NCBI GenBank assembly: GCA_049601975.1
Contig: JBMYRC010000010.1
Span: 1-60,455, forward strand
Source of the DNA: UBA6544 sp049601975
Lineage (GTDB): Bacteria > Pseudomonadota > Alphaproteobacteria > UBA8366
Reading direction: 5' to 3'
DNA: 60,455 bases
Shown here: piece by piece, positions 27,342-35,897 of the stretch
Numbering within the stretch: position 1 is the first letter of the stretch
Layout: each line of letters starts with the position of its first letter
Notes under the pieces: model-generated
Told to the model about the DNA's origin: nothing
The model's input: only the letters and a program-made list of their open reading frames with translations
Databases searched by the model: none
Program-made: the position numbers and the translations under genes

Positions 27342-28199
27342 TTATTTTAGCGGCTTGCCGAGGCGGCCAGCTAGATCTTGAATATATTGCCAGGCGACAC
27401 GACCGGAGCGCGAGCCCCGGGTTGCGGACCATTCGATAGCCTCCGCGCGCCAAGTCTCTTCCGAAATAGAGAGTTCATGAAACTCGATATAACCCTGGAT
27501 CATCTCAAGATAGGTCGACTGGTTCGTGTTGTGGAAACCAAGCCATAAACCGAACCGGTCGGAGAGGGAAACTTTCTCTTCGACAGCTTCGGAAGGGTTG
27601 ATTGCGGTCGAGCGTTCGTTTTCCATCATATCGCGCGGCATCAGGTGGCGGCGATTGGACGTCGCATAGAAGATCACATTATGCGGCCGTCCTTCGATGC
27701 CGCCCTCCAAGACCGCTTTTAGCGATTTGTAGCTGGCGTCATCGCCGTCGAAGGACAGATCGTCGCAAAAGACGATGGATTGTCGGTCGGAGGGGCGGAG
27801 TATACCCAACAACGTCGGCAAAGATGGTATATCTTCGCGGTGTATCTCAACAAGCGCCAGGCTGTCGCCGCCGGTCGCGCGGACCTCCGCATGGACCGCC
27901 TTTACGAGCGAGCTTTTCCCCGTACCGCGGGCACCCCAAAGCAACGCGTTGTTGGCGGGCAAGCCTTTTGCGAAACGATCCGTATTATCCACTAAAATTT
28001 GTTGCTGATGCTCTATCCCCTTGAGCAATTCGATCTCGACACGGTTTACACTGTCGATCGGCTCAAGCCATTGGATGTCGGCGTGCCAGACGAAGGCATC
28101 GGCGGCATTCAGATCGTTTGTTTTAGCGGTATTTGGGGCGACGCGTTCAAGGGCATCTGCGATGCGGGTGAGTACGTCGATCAGCTTATCATCATTCAT
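27342..28199 (-). CDS. DUF815 family AAA-type ATPase
   Basis: A 285-residue cytosolic P-loop ATPase. Walker A is LLWGARGTGKSSLVKAV near residue 90, and Walker B is IVFCDDLSFDGDDASYKSLKAVLEGG near residue 145. The sensor region is NVIFYATSNRRHLMPRDMMEN, followed by the arginine-bearing LSDRFGLWLGFHN. The family is widespread, but its cellular role is not established. It is convergent with the NlpD-like gene; an inverted repeat sits just before its start. Confidence 0.85.
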   Translation of the reverse strand: MNDDKLIDVLTRIADALERVAPNTAKTNDLNAADAFVWHADIQWLEPIDSVNRVEIELLKGIEHQQQILVDNTDRFAKGLPANNALLWGARGTGKSSLVKAVHAEVRATGGDSLALVEIHREDIPSLPTLLGILRPSDRQSIVFCDDLSFDGDDASYKSLKAVLEGGIEGRPHNVIFYATSNRRHLMPRDMMENERSTAINPSEAVEEKVSLSDRFGLWLGFHNTNQSTYLEMIQGYIEFHELSISEETWRAEAIEWSATRGSRSGRVAWQYIQDLAGRLGKPLK

Positions 28200-28204
28200 A
28201 GAAA

Positions 28205-28245
28205 ACTAGGGTCCGGCTCAGCGCTAAAAGGCGCAGAACCCTAGT
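28205..28245 (-). promoter_or_regulatory. Inverted repeat immediately upstream of the DUF815 gene
   Basis: ACTAGGGT at 28205-28212 and ACCCTAGT at 28238-28245 are perfect 8-bp inverted repeats with a 25-base loop that itself contains GCGC pairs. On the minus strand the stem ends five bases before the DUF815 start codon, so it would lie in the 5' leader. It could limit translation, end an upstream transcript, or be a protein-binding site. Confidence 0.4.
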
Positions 28246-28375
28246 CTTCGATCACGCTTTGGTCAATTGTTGCCATTCTGAGCTTGTAATACCTCATGCA
28301 TGAATTGAATTTAGCGGGAAGGCCTGTATAGTCCGGCGTGCGCGTCTTTCCGCGCCGCAATTGAAGGAGCTCCTA

Positions 28376-28801
28376 ATGTTGATTTCCGAAGCTTGGGCCC
28401 AAGGCGCGGGTGGCGGTGGTGGCGACATCTTCTCTATGATGTTTCCGCTTCTGCTTATTTTTGCGGTCTTTTATTTTTTGCTGATTAGGCCACAGCAAAA
28501 GAAGATGAAGGAGCACCGCGAGATGTTGCTTGCCGTCCGACGGGGCGACAAGGTTGTAACTGGTGGCGGTATTATCGGCTTGGTCTCAAAAGTCATCAGC
28601 GACGATGAAATTCAGGTGGAAATCGCCGAAGGCGTGAAGGTCAAGATCGCGCGCTCCACGCTGTCGAGCGTCATGTCGAAAACCCAGCCGGTAAAAGACA
28701 GCGGCGAGACCAAAAAACCAGAAGCTGCGAACGATTTAGGCGGCACGGAAGAGAAGAAGGAAGGCGGCAGTCTTTTAGGCCGACTGATGGGCAAAGATTG
28801 A
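28376..28801 (+). CDS. yajC: Preprotein translocase subunit YajC
   Basis: A 141-residue single-pass protein of the SecDF-YajC holotranslocon. The transmembrane helix (FPLLLIFAVFYFLLIRPQQKK) with its RPQQKK cytoplasmic edge is diagnostic, followed by the DUF1312 domain (LLAVRRGDKVVTGGGIIGLV). The start at 28376 is supported by AAGGAG at 28363-28368. Upstream of the helix is a Gly-rich stretch (AQGAGGGGGD). It opens the yajC-secD-secF operon. Confidence 0.93.
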   Translation: MLISEAWAQGAGGGGGDIFSMMFPLLLIFAVFYFLLIRPQQKKMKEHREMLLAVRRGDKVVTGGGIIGLVSKVISDDEIQVEIAEGVKVKIARSTLSSVMSKTQPVKDSGETKKPEAANDLGGTEEKKEGGSLLGRLMGKD

Positions 28802-28826
28802 ACGACAGAGCAGCGCGTCATTCGTC

Positions 28827-30392
28827 ATGATTAATATTTCGATATTTCAACGTGTTACCGTAATGCTGATATGCGTGCTCGGCATTCTTTATGCGTTGCC
28901 GAATCTCATGTCCAAAGGGACCTTCGAAGACTTCCCGGATTGGATGCCGGGTAAGACCATCAATCTCGGGCTCGACCTACAAGGTGGGTTGCACTTGCTG
29001 TTGAAGGTTGAAACCGACGTGGCGATCGAAGAAATGTTTGGGAATCTCGAAGGGGATATTCGCGAAGTTCTTCGGCTTGATGAAATCAAAACATTTCCGA
29101 AGAACCTGAAGGTCAGTGGCAACGCCGTGCAGTTCGATATTTCTCACCCTGAGAAGCGGGAGAGAGTTCGTGAATTGGTCCTTCAGCGTAATCATGGTGT
29201 GAGCATTGATACGCTGGATGCAGGTGGGTTCCGTGTTGAGTTCACGGAACAAGCCATTGCGGACAAGCGAAAAGAGACCGTTCAACAAACGCTCGAGATC
29301 ATCCGTATTCGAATCGATAAAACAGGTGTGCGCGAACCGACAATCCAACAACAGGGCGAAGAGCGCATTTTGCTGCAGATTCCGGGTGTGGATAATCCAG
29401 AAGAGATTAAAAGTATACTGAATACGACGGCCAAGTTAACGTTCCATCTCGTCCATCCAGAAATCTTCGGCAGTTCATCTCGTCCACCGCCGGGATATCT
29501 TGATATACCGTCGGGAGAAGGGGACCGAGAAGGCACCCGATATTGGGTTCGCCGGAAAGTTGATGTCGGCGGAGATAATCTTGTCGACGCTCAACCAAGT
29601 TTTGAGCAGAATCGCCCGGTAATTTCATTTCGCTTCGATCAGACCGGGGCTCGAAAGTTCGGACGCGTGACCAGTAAGAATGTTGGTAGGCTTTTGGCCA
29701 TTGTCTTGGATGACAAGGTGATCAGTGCTCCACGCATCAACGAACCGATCACCGGCGGTAGCGGCATTATTACAGGTCAGTTTAGCGTCGCGGAGACGCA
29801 AAGGACATCGCTGCTGTTGCGCGCCGGCGCCCTACCGGCCCCCGTCTCATTCTTGGAAGAACGGACGGTCGGCCCGGGATTAGGGAAGGATTCAGTCGAG
29901 GCGGGTAAGAATGCCAGCATGATTGGCCTAGTTCTTGTCGTGATCTTCATGGTGGTGGTTTATGGCCGCTTTGGCTTAATGGCCGATGTCGCGCTGTTTT
30001 TTAATATCGCGTTGATATTCGCTGTGTTGTCGACATTAGGGGCGACATTAACGCTTCCGGGAATTGCCGGGATCGTGTTGACCATGGGTATGGCCGTCGA
30101 TGCGAATGTGCTCATCTTTGAGCGTATTCGGGAAGAGACACTAGCCGGACGCGGACCCATCGGTGCCATAGATGCTGGCTATAAGCGGGCGCTGACCACG
30201 ATCATCGATTCGAACCTGACGACATTGATCGCATCGGTACTGCTATTTGCATTCGGTTCCGGACCGATCAAGGGATTCGCCGTCACGCTTTCCATCGGCA
30301 TTCTGACATCCATGTTCACGGCGATCATGGTGACGCGTTTGCTTATCGTATTTTGGTTGCGGCGTAGCCGCCCGCAAACACTACCGATTTGA
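28827..30392 (+). CDS. secD: Protein translocase subunit SecD
   Basis: A 521-residue membrane protein using the proton gradient to pull proteins through SecYEG. N-terminal helix 1 precedes INLGLDLQGGLHLLLKVETD near residue 47, the family D1 motif. The large periplasmic P1 domain follows. Five further transmembrane helices occupy about residues 350-515 and include GIAGIVLTMGMAVDANVLIFERIREE with the conserved Asp and Arg. Length is shorter than E. coli SecD but normal for alphaproteobacteria. Confidence 0.94.
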   Translation: MINISIFQRVTVMLICVLGILYALPNLMSKGTFEDFPDWMPGKTINLGLDLQGGLHLLLKVETDVAIEEMFGNLEGDIREVLRLDEIKTFPKNLKVSGNAVQFDISHPEKRERVRELVLQRNHGVSIDTLDAGGFRVEFTEQAIADKRKETVQQTLEIIRIRIDKTGVREPTIQQQGEERILLQIPGVDNPEEIKSILNTTAKLTFHLVHPEIFGSSSRPPPGYLDIPSGEGDREGTRYWVRRKVDVGGDNLVDAQPSFEQNRPVISFRFDQTGARKFGRVTSKNVGRLLAIVLDDKVISAPRINEPITGGSGIITGQFSVAETQRTSLLLRAGALPAPVSFLEERTVGPGLGKDSVEAGKNASMIGLVLVVIFMVVVYGRFGLMADVALFFNIALIFAVLSTLGATLTLPGIAGIVLTMGMAVDANVLIFERIREETLAGRGPIGAIDAGYKRALTTIIDSNLTTLIASVLLFAFGSGPIKGFAVTLSIGILTSMFTAIMVTRLLIVFWLRRSRPQTLPI

Positions 30393-30405
30393 CCCGGGGG
30401 TTATC

Positions 30406-31347
30406 TTGAAGACATTACGTTTGATCCCTGACAAAACGAGCATCCATTTTCTGGAGATGCGGAAAGTCGCGTTGGTCTTGTCGATTTGCCTCATCGCGGC
30501 GTCGGCAGTTCTTTTCGTGGGAAGGGGGCTCAATCTCGGTATCGATTTCCTCGGCGGTGTTTTGCTGGAAGTAAAGACGTCCGGGCCCGCCGACATGAGC
30601 GGCATGCGAAGCAAGATTGGGAGTCTCGATCTCGGTGACGTTTCACTGCAGGAGTTTGGCTCAAAAGATACGGTGTTGATACGCGTACAACGTCAAGAAG
30701 GCGGTGACGACGCACAGAAAATCGCTGTAGACCGTATCAAAGAAGTCCTAGCGGGTAGCGTTGCTGAGTATCGGCGTACAGAGTTCGTCGGCCCGACCGT
30801 GGGTGCGGAGCTTAAGGAAGCGGCGATTTGGGCGGTACTTGCAGCTGTTGGCGCGATTCTGCTCTACATTTGGTTTAGATTCGAATGGCAGTTTGGCGTT
30901 GGCGCGATTATCGCGTTGACCCATGACGTGCTGTCCACAATCGGATTATTTGCGCTGCTGCAATTGGAATTCAATGTTGCTACGGTGGCGGCCGTTCTGA
31001 CCATCGCGGGGTATTCCATCAACGATACGGTGGTTGTCTATGACCGGGTCCGCGAAAACCTGCGTCGTTACAAAACCACACCGTTGATTGAGTTGTTCAA
31101 TCGCTCGATCAACGAAACTCTGTCGCGCACCGTGATGACAAGTGTCACGACCCTGCTCGCATTAATGGCATTGTTCATATTCGGCGGTGAGGTTATTCGT
31201 GGATTTACGATTGCGTTGATATGGGGCGTGTTCGTCGGGACATATTCCTCTATTGCCTTGGCGGTGCCGTTGTTGGTCTACTTCAAGATTGACCGTCGCG
31301 CCCTTACCGACGACGAAGAAGAGGCGGAACAGGAAGCGGGAGCCTGA
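30406..31347 (+). CDS. secF: Protein translocase subunit SecF
   Basis: A 313-residue six-helix partner of SecD. The signature LNLGIDFLGGVLLEV is near residue 42 and the periplasmic domain follows. The C-terminal helices include TIAGYSINDTVVVYDRVRENLRRY near residue 202 and NRSINETLSRTVMTSVTTLL near residue 225. The start is TTG at 30406, 13 bases after secD. A Mth938-like gene follows five bases later. Confidence 0.94.
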   Translation: MKTLRLIPDKTSIHFLEMRKVALVLSICLIAASAVLFVGRGLNLGIDFLGGVLLEVKTSGPADMSGMRSKIGSLDLGDVSLQEFGSKDTVLIRVQRQEGGDDAQKIAVDRIKEVLAGSVAEYRRTEFVGPTVGAELKEAAIWAVLAAVGAILLYIWFRFEWQFGVGAIIALTHDVLSTIGLFALLQLEFNVATVAAVLTIAGYSINDTVVVYDRVRENLRRYKTTPLIELFNRSINETLSRTVMTSVTTLLALMALFIFGGEVIRGFTIALIWGVFVGTYSSIALAVPLLVYFKIDRRALTDDEEEAEQEAGA

Positions 31348-31351
31348 TCGC

Positions 31352-31729
31352 TTGGATATTACGCCTCTCGTTCCGGAAGACCGGCAGATCGTCCAAAGTT
31401 ACGGTAGCGGTCATTTCAAGGTATCGCGAATCGACCATCAAGGATCGGTTATCGTTTTACCGAACCAGACGATTTCCTGGGATGTTAATATCCTCGACGA
31501 TGTAAACCTGGAGTCATTGGCGCCCGTCCTAGCTGAAGATCCGCGTATTGAAATCCTATTAATAGGTTGTGGCGAGATGATGCAACTATTGCCCCGTTCC
31601 CTAATGGATAAGTGCCGTCAAAAGGGATTGGCCATCGACGCGATGGATACCGGTGCCGCGTGTCGGACCTACAATATCCTGGCGGCGGAAGGCCGCCGGG
31701 TCGCGGCGGGTCTCGTCGCGCTTTCCTAA
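31352..31729 (+). CDS. Mth938-like domain protein (NDUFAF3/AAMDC family)
   Basis: About 125 residues, with the fold core IVQSYGSGHFKVSRIDHQGSVIVLP, then ISWDVNILDD, EILLIGCGEMMQLLP and AMDTGAACRTYNILAAEGRRVAAGLVAL. The family includes mitochondrial complex I assembly factor NDUFAF3. Its clustering with yajC-secD-secF in alphaproteobacteria has been noted in the literature on NDUFAF3. The start chosen is TTG at 31352 with GGGAG upstream; no ATG is available in a sensible place. It probably helps assemble NADH dehydrogenase. Confidence 0.8.
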   Translation: MDITPLVPEDRQIVQSYGSGHFKVSRIDHQGSVIVLPNQTISWDVNILDDVNLESLAPVLAEDPRIEILLIGCGEMMQLLPRSLMDKCRQKGLAIDAMDTGAACRTYNILAAEGRRVAAGLVALS

Positions 31730-31758
31730 CTCTCGATAATCGGCGTTTGGGCATAAAA

Positions 31759-31786
31759 AAAAGGCGGGGTCGAAACCCCGCCTTTT
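31759..31786. terminator. Bidirectional hairpin terminator
   Basis: A 10-bp perfect stem (AAGGCGGGGT at 31761-31770 with ACCCCGCCTT at 31775-31784) closes a CGAA tetraloop. It is extended by A:T pairs on both sides and flanked by an A run on the left and T run on the right. It lies between convergent genes ending at 31729 and 31803, so it can end transcripts from both sides. Confidence 0.88.
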
Positions 31787-31802
31787 AACGTGCAGAACGC
31801 TT

Positions 31803-32423
31803 TTAAGCACCGTAAATATTTTGCGCTGAAACCATAGCGAATAACATCGGGATAGAAAGCATCGTATTGGTTCGCGAAAAGAGCATCGCTTTACGGCCCG
31901 CTGCTGCTTTTTCGTCTGCGCTACCATCGACAATGCCGAGGGCGATTTTCTGATTTGGCCAAATAATAAACCAAACATTAATAAACATTATGATACCAAG
32001 CCACATACCAATTCCGATGGCGATATTTTTCCCGACCATAAATCCGCCGACATAGCCAAGTGAAAGCGCATCGCCGAGGTAGCCGTTCAGGTGCGCTAGC
32101 ACCAAACCGGTAACGATCGTTGCCATGGCTCCCCATCGGAACCACCAAAGCGCAGCTGGCGCAATTACCTTGCTAATTGCTGGTTTTTGGTCGTCGGGGA
32201 TATTGCCCATATTGGGTATTTGAACGAAATTGAAATACCAAAGTATGCCGATCCACATAACTCCGCTAATCACGTGCAGCCAACGGAAAAAGAAAGACCA
32301 TGAACCAACGTCTTTCAATGCTAGGTTGTGACCATCTGAGTTAATTAAAAGTGCGAATAAAAGTGCGGTTAAAATAAAGCCTGCAACGATCGTACGCTGA
32401 AGCGATGTCAAGATGCCTGCCAT
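31803..32423 (-). CDS. PuuD-like (urate hydroxylase N-terminal domain) membrane protein
   Basis: A 206-residue polytopic membrane protein with about five hydrophobic helices. FRWLHVISGVMWIGILWYFNFVQIPNM near residue 46 and ALWWFRWGAMATIVTGLVLAH match the membrane domain of PuuD, including conserved histidines that could bind heme. The PuuD C-terminal cytochrome c domain is absent. In PuuD this part oxidizes urate, but here no purine genes are near and the role is unknown. Confidence 0.75.
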   Translation of the reverse strand: MAGILTSLQRTIVAGFILTALLFALLINSDGHNLALKDVGSWSFFFRWLHVISGVMWIGILWYFNFVQIPNMGNIPDDQKPAISKVIAPAALWWFRWGAMATIVTGLVLAHLNGYLGDALSLGYVGGFMVGKNIAIGIGMWLGIIMFINVWFIIWPNQKIALGIVDGSADEKAAAGRKAMLFSRTNTMLSIPMLFAMVSAQNIYGA

Positions 32424-32669
32424 CGGTACTCACCTCCCATGTAATGTCCAATTGCATTCGGACGGACAAAAACGCAAGCCGGATTATAAGCGAATTAGTT
32501 TATATCCGCCAATCCCATAAGTCCTCCATCATTCCGCAGGACCACCTTGATTTATGATAGTAAGGCACTGCAAGGGATCGAGAAGTGTTTTTCCAACGCC
32601 TCCAACGGTTTGGCGCACGGAGCTAGGGTGTTTATAATTTGTCCTAACTTTCCTTTGGTTGGTAGTAAC

Positions 32670-33524
32670 GTGGTCCATTCATCGACATTGTCCTATTGCG
32701 CGGCGGAAGTCCGCCGTAGTGACCGCGACCGCTTTCTAATGACGTTGTTTGCGCCGTCGGAGCATCGCGAGGCTCTATTCGCCCTCTACGCCTTCAACAT
32801 TGAAATATCCAAGACCCGCGAAGTCGTCAGCGAAGCAATGCTGGGCGCTATCCGGTTGCAATGGTGGCGCGACTCTGTCGATACGTTGTATTCGGATGTG
32901 CCGCTTCGCAAGCATGCCGTCATAGAGGCGCTGGACCCATTCGTGATGGCTCATCAATTGAGCCGTACTCATTTTGACCGATTGATTGATGGCCGCCTGA
33001 TCGATTTGGAGGAAGTGCCGCATCAGACACTGGCTTCCTTGATCGATTATGCGGATGCGACTTCCGGGGCATTGGTGAGACTGTCGATGGAAGTGCTGGG
33101 CGGAACCAAATCCGATGCAGCCATCGAGGCCGCCCACAAGATCGGTGTCGCATGGGCGTTGGGTGGGATTGCGCGTGCGCTTCCGAGCCTTTTGCAGAGG
33201 GGACGGGTCGTTCTGCCGGAAGAGCTTCTTGCGCGGCATCGTGTCGATCGTCGTTCGATGTTGAACTTAAAACCGTCGGAAGAGTTAAATGCAGCTATCG
33301 GCGAACTTGTGGCCGAAGCGCGAGAGCATTTGCTAGACGCGCGCGCTCTGCGCCGGGAAATGCCGAAATCCCTGGTGCCTGCCGCCCTGCCGGCGGTATT
33401 GGCGGATAGTTATCTCAATCGACTTGAGCGCGCAGGCTACAATGTTTTTGACGAAAGTATCCGAGCACCTGTCGGGTTGGCGGTGGCACACCTAGCCTAT
33501 CGGGCGATGATCGGGCGGTATTAG
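32670..33524 (+). CDS. Phytoene/squalene synthase-fold protein, NDUFAF6-like
   Basis: About 284 residues from the GTG at 32670; the frame is open back to 32547 but only the shorter form gives the family N-terminus (LSYCAAEVRRSDRDRFLMTLF). The fold is that of trans-isoprenyl synthases, yet both aspartate-rich motifs are missing. ALYAFNIEISKTREVVSE replaces DDxxD, and GVAWALGGIARALPSLLQRGRVVLPEE replaces DxxxD. This pattern fits NDUFAF6, the complex I assembly factor with a phytoene-synthase fold, rather than an active synthase. A Mth938/NDUFAF3-like gene lies 1 kb away. Confidence 0.72.
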   Translation: MVHSSTLSYCAAEVRRSDRDRFLMTLFAPSEHREALFALYAFNIEISKTREVVSEAMLGAIRLQWWRDSVDTLYSDVPLRKHAVIEALDPFVMAHQLSRTHFDRLIDGRLIDLEEVPHQTLASLIDYADATSGALVRLSMEVLGGTKSDAAIEAAHKIGVAWALGGIARALPSLLQRGRVVLPEELLARHRVDRRSMLNLKPSEELNAAIGELVAEAREHLLDARALRREMPKSLVPAALPAVLADSYLNRLERAGYNVFDESIRAPVGLAVAHLAYRAMIGRY

Positions 33525-33563
33525 GCGAGAAAAGAAAATTAGACCCAGGGGAGATTACTACGG

Positions 33564-34328
33564 ATGGATTTGTTCGATTTGTCGGGAAAGACCGCTGTCG
33601 TCACGGGCGGCAATGGCGGTATCGGCCTTGCGATGGCCACGGGAATGGCGGAGGCGGGAGCCTCTATCGTGGTTGCCGGACGTAATGGCGAGAAGAACGC
33701 CAACGCGGTCGCGGCGCTCGTGGCGATCGGAGCCACCGCGGCATCCTTTGAAATCGACGTGACCGATGAAGGCGCGTGCGCCGCGATGATGGCTTTTGCG
33801 AAAGAGCGATTCGACCGTATCGATATTCTCGTCAATAACGCCGGCACGAATATCCGCAAGGCGCCGGAGACGCTTTCCGTGGCGGAATGGTCGACGGTCC
33901 TCAATACCAATCTCACCAGCGCTTTTGTATGTTCTCAAGCTGTATACCCGCATTTGTGTGAAGCGGGCGGCGGCAAAATCATCAATATTGGATCGATGTA
34001 CTCTCTTTTCGGCGCGCCGATGGTTGTCGCATATTCCGCGAGCAAGGGCGGGATCGTGCAAATGACGAAAAGCCTCGCGGCGGCTTGGGCGAAGGATAAC
34101 ATCCAGGTAAACGCGGTCCTACCGGGTTGGATTGATACTGATCTCACGCGTCAGGCGCGGGTCGATCTTCCGGAGCTCAACGACAAGGTCCTTGCTCGCA
34201 CACCGGCGGGACGTTGGGGTGAGCCCGATGATCACAAGGGAATTGCCGTATTCTTGGCGAGCGCCGCCTCGAATTTCGTCTCCGGCGCGTCAATTCCAGT
34301 CGACGGAGCATTCGCGGTTAGCGGATAG
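33564..34328 (+). CDS. SDR family NAD(P)-dependent oxidoreductase
   Basis: A 254-residue classical short-chain dehydrogenase. The cofactor motif TGGNGGIGLAMA starts near residue 14, ILVNNAGTNIRKAP lies near residue 86, and the catalytic serine is in IINIGSMYS. The YxxxK pair is in VAYSASKGGIVQM near residue 155. INVDTDLT-type loop (GWIDTDLTRQ) and FVSGASIPVDGAFAVSG end the protein. The N-terminal LFDLSGKTAVVTGG resembles gluconate 5-dehydrogenase-like members. Substrate unknown; monocistronic. Confidence 0.87.
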   Translation: MDLFDLSGKTAVVTGGNGGIGLAMATGMAEAGASIVVAGRNGEKNANAVAALVAIGATAASFEIDVTDEGACAAMMAFAKERFDRIDILVNNAGTNIRKAPETLSVAEWSTVLNTNLTSAFVCSQAVYPHLCEAGGGKIINIGSMYSLFGAPMVVAYSASKGGIVQMTKSLAAAWAKDNIQVNAVLPGWIDTDLTRQARVDLPELNDKVLARTPAGRWGEPDDHKGIAVFLASAASNFVSGASIPVDGAFAVSG

Positions 34329-34532
34329 CGGGTTCTTTCGAGGGTCGCGACGGGAGGCGTTTTGGCGATCCAGTATAAAAATCGCGAAACAACCCCATGC
34401 ACAGTATTACAATACCGCTCTTAGGCGCGTGGACAGCGCGGCAGGTCGAAAATTGTGAAATTCATATGTCCAAGAACGTGATCTCGACATAACATAAATT
34501 CGACAAAATGTCGACACGCGATGAACTGTTCT

Positions 34533-35888
34533 TTATTCCGCCGCGGCTTGGACGTGGCCGAGCCAGTGGTCGAAATCCGCAAGCGCGCGCGTGGTATAGG
34601 CCTTCTTGCGGTCACGGCCCTTGGGACGCTTACCCTCGACTTGTAGTGGCGGCAACAAACCAAAGTTCACGTTCATCGGTTGGAATGTCTCACTATCGGC
34701 CCCACCGGTAATGTGACTGAGCAGTGCGCCATGGGCCGTCGTGGCGGGCGGCGGTGTGAAACGCGCGCCGTCCAATTGCTCCAACGCTGCGAAACGGCCT
34801 GCCAACAGACCGATAGCGGCAGACTCGATATACCCCTCGACACCAGTCACCTGGCCGGCAAACCGGATGCGTGGCATCGCCTTCAGACGCAGCTCGCTAT
34901 CAAGCACGCGGGGTGAATTCAGGAACGTGTTGCGATGGATGCCGCCCAAACGGGCAAATTCCGCCTTCTCCAACCCTGGGATCGCGCGAAAAATCTCGGT
35001 TTGCGCGCCATGCTTCAGCTTGGTTTGGAAACCGACCAGATTATAGAGTGTGCCGAGGGCGTTATCCTGGCGGAGCTGTACGACGGCGTAAGCCTTGCCA
35101 CCTGTATGGGGGTTGGTGAGGCCAACCGGCTTCATCGGACCGAAACGCAACGTCTCCGGCCCGCGCTCGGCCATGACTTCGATCGGCAGACACCCTTCGA
35201 AATAGGGGGTCGATTCTTCCCATTCGTGGAAGCTCGTCTTGTCGCCGTCGATTAAGGCTTGGATGAAGGTCTCGTATTGCTCTTTGTCCATCGGGCAGTT
35301 GATGTAATCCTTGCCGTCTCCCTTATCATAGCGAGATTGGAACCAAGCGCTCGAAAGATCGATACTGTCACGGTGCACGATGGGCGCGATGGCGTCGAAA
35401 AAGGCCAAGGCGTCTTCGCCGGTTACCTCCAGTATTGCTGCGCTGAGAGCGGGCGAGGTGAGGGGGCCTGTCGCAATGATGACGGAGTCCCAGTTTTTTG
35501 GCGGTAATCCGTCGATTTCCTCGCGTCGTATTTCAATCAGCGGCTCCGCTTCCATGGCGGCGGTGACGGCGTCGCTGAAGGCATTGCGATCCACCGCGAG
35601 GGCGCCGCCCGCGGGAACCTTATTGTCGTCGCCGCAAGCGAGAACCAGTGAGCCGCAACGTCGCATTTCCTCGTGTAAAAGTCCGACTGCGTTGTATTCG
35701 GCGTCGTCTGACCGGAAGGAGTTGGAGCATACAAGTTCCGCTAATCCATCAGTCAAATGCACCTCTGTGCCCCGTACGGGGCGCATCTCATGCAATATTA
35801 CGGGAATACCGAGCCGCGCACACTGCCAAGCGGCTTCGCAGCCCGCGAGACCGCCGCCGATGACGTGGATTGGATTTGATATGGTCAT
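34533..35888 (-). CDS. trmFO: Methylenetetrahydrofolate--tRNA-(uracil-5-)-methyltransferase TrmFO
   Basis: A 451-residue flavoprotein that makes m5U54 in the T loop of tRNAs using methylene-THF. The N-terminal FAD motif is IHVIGGGLAGCEAAWQCARLGIPV, followed by the TrmFO-specific ELVCSNSFRSDD near residue 52. Other marks are YINCPMDKEQYE, FEGCLPIEVMAERG and PRIRFAGQVTGVEGYIESAAIGLLAG. Length is normal. Alphaproteobacteria commonly use TrmFO in place of TrmA. It lies downstream of uvrA on the opposite side of a short gap. Confidence 0.94.
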   Translation of the reverse strand: MTISNPIHVIGGGLAGCEAAWQCARLGIPVILHEMRPVRGTEVHLTDGLAELVCSNSFRSDDAEYNAVGLLHEEMRRCGSLVLACGDDNKVPAGGALAVDRNAFSDAVTAAMEAEPLIEIRREEIDGLPPKNWDSVIIATGPLTSPALSAAILEVTGEDALAFFDAIAPIVHRDSIDLSSAWFQSRYDKGDGKDYINCPMDKEQYETFIQALIDGDKTSFHEWEESTPYFEGCLPIEVMAERGPETLRFGPMKPVGLTNPHTGGKAYAVVQLRQDNALGTLYNLVGFQTKLKHGAQTEIFRAIPGLEKAEFARLGGIHRNTFLNSPRVLDSELRLKAMPRIRFAGQVTGVEGYIESAAIGLLAGRFAALEQLDGARFTPPPATTAHGALLSHITGGADSETFQPMNVNFGLLPPLQVEGKRPKGRDRKKAYTTRALADFDHWLGHVQAAAE

Positions 35889-35897
35889 TGATTTACC

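Noticed and set aside
32670..33524. Active phytoene or squalene synthase implying carotenoid or hopanoid synthesis
   Set aside because: Both aspartate-rich substrate motifs are missing and no isoprenoid genes are near; an assembly-factor role fits better.
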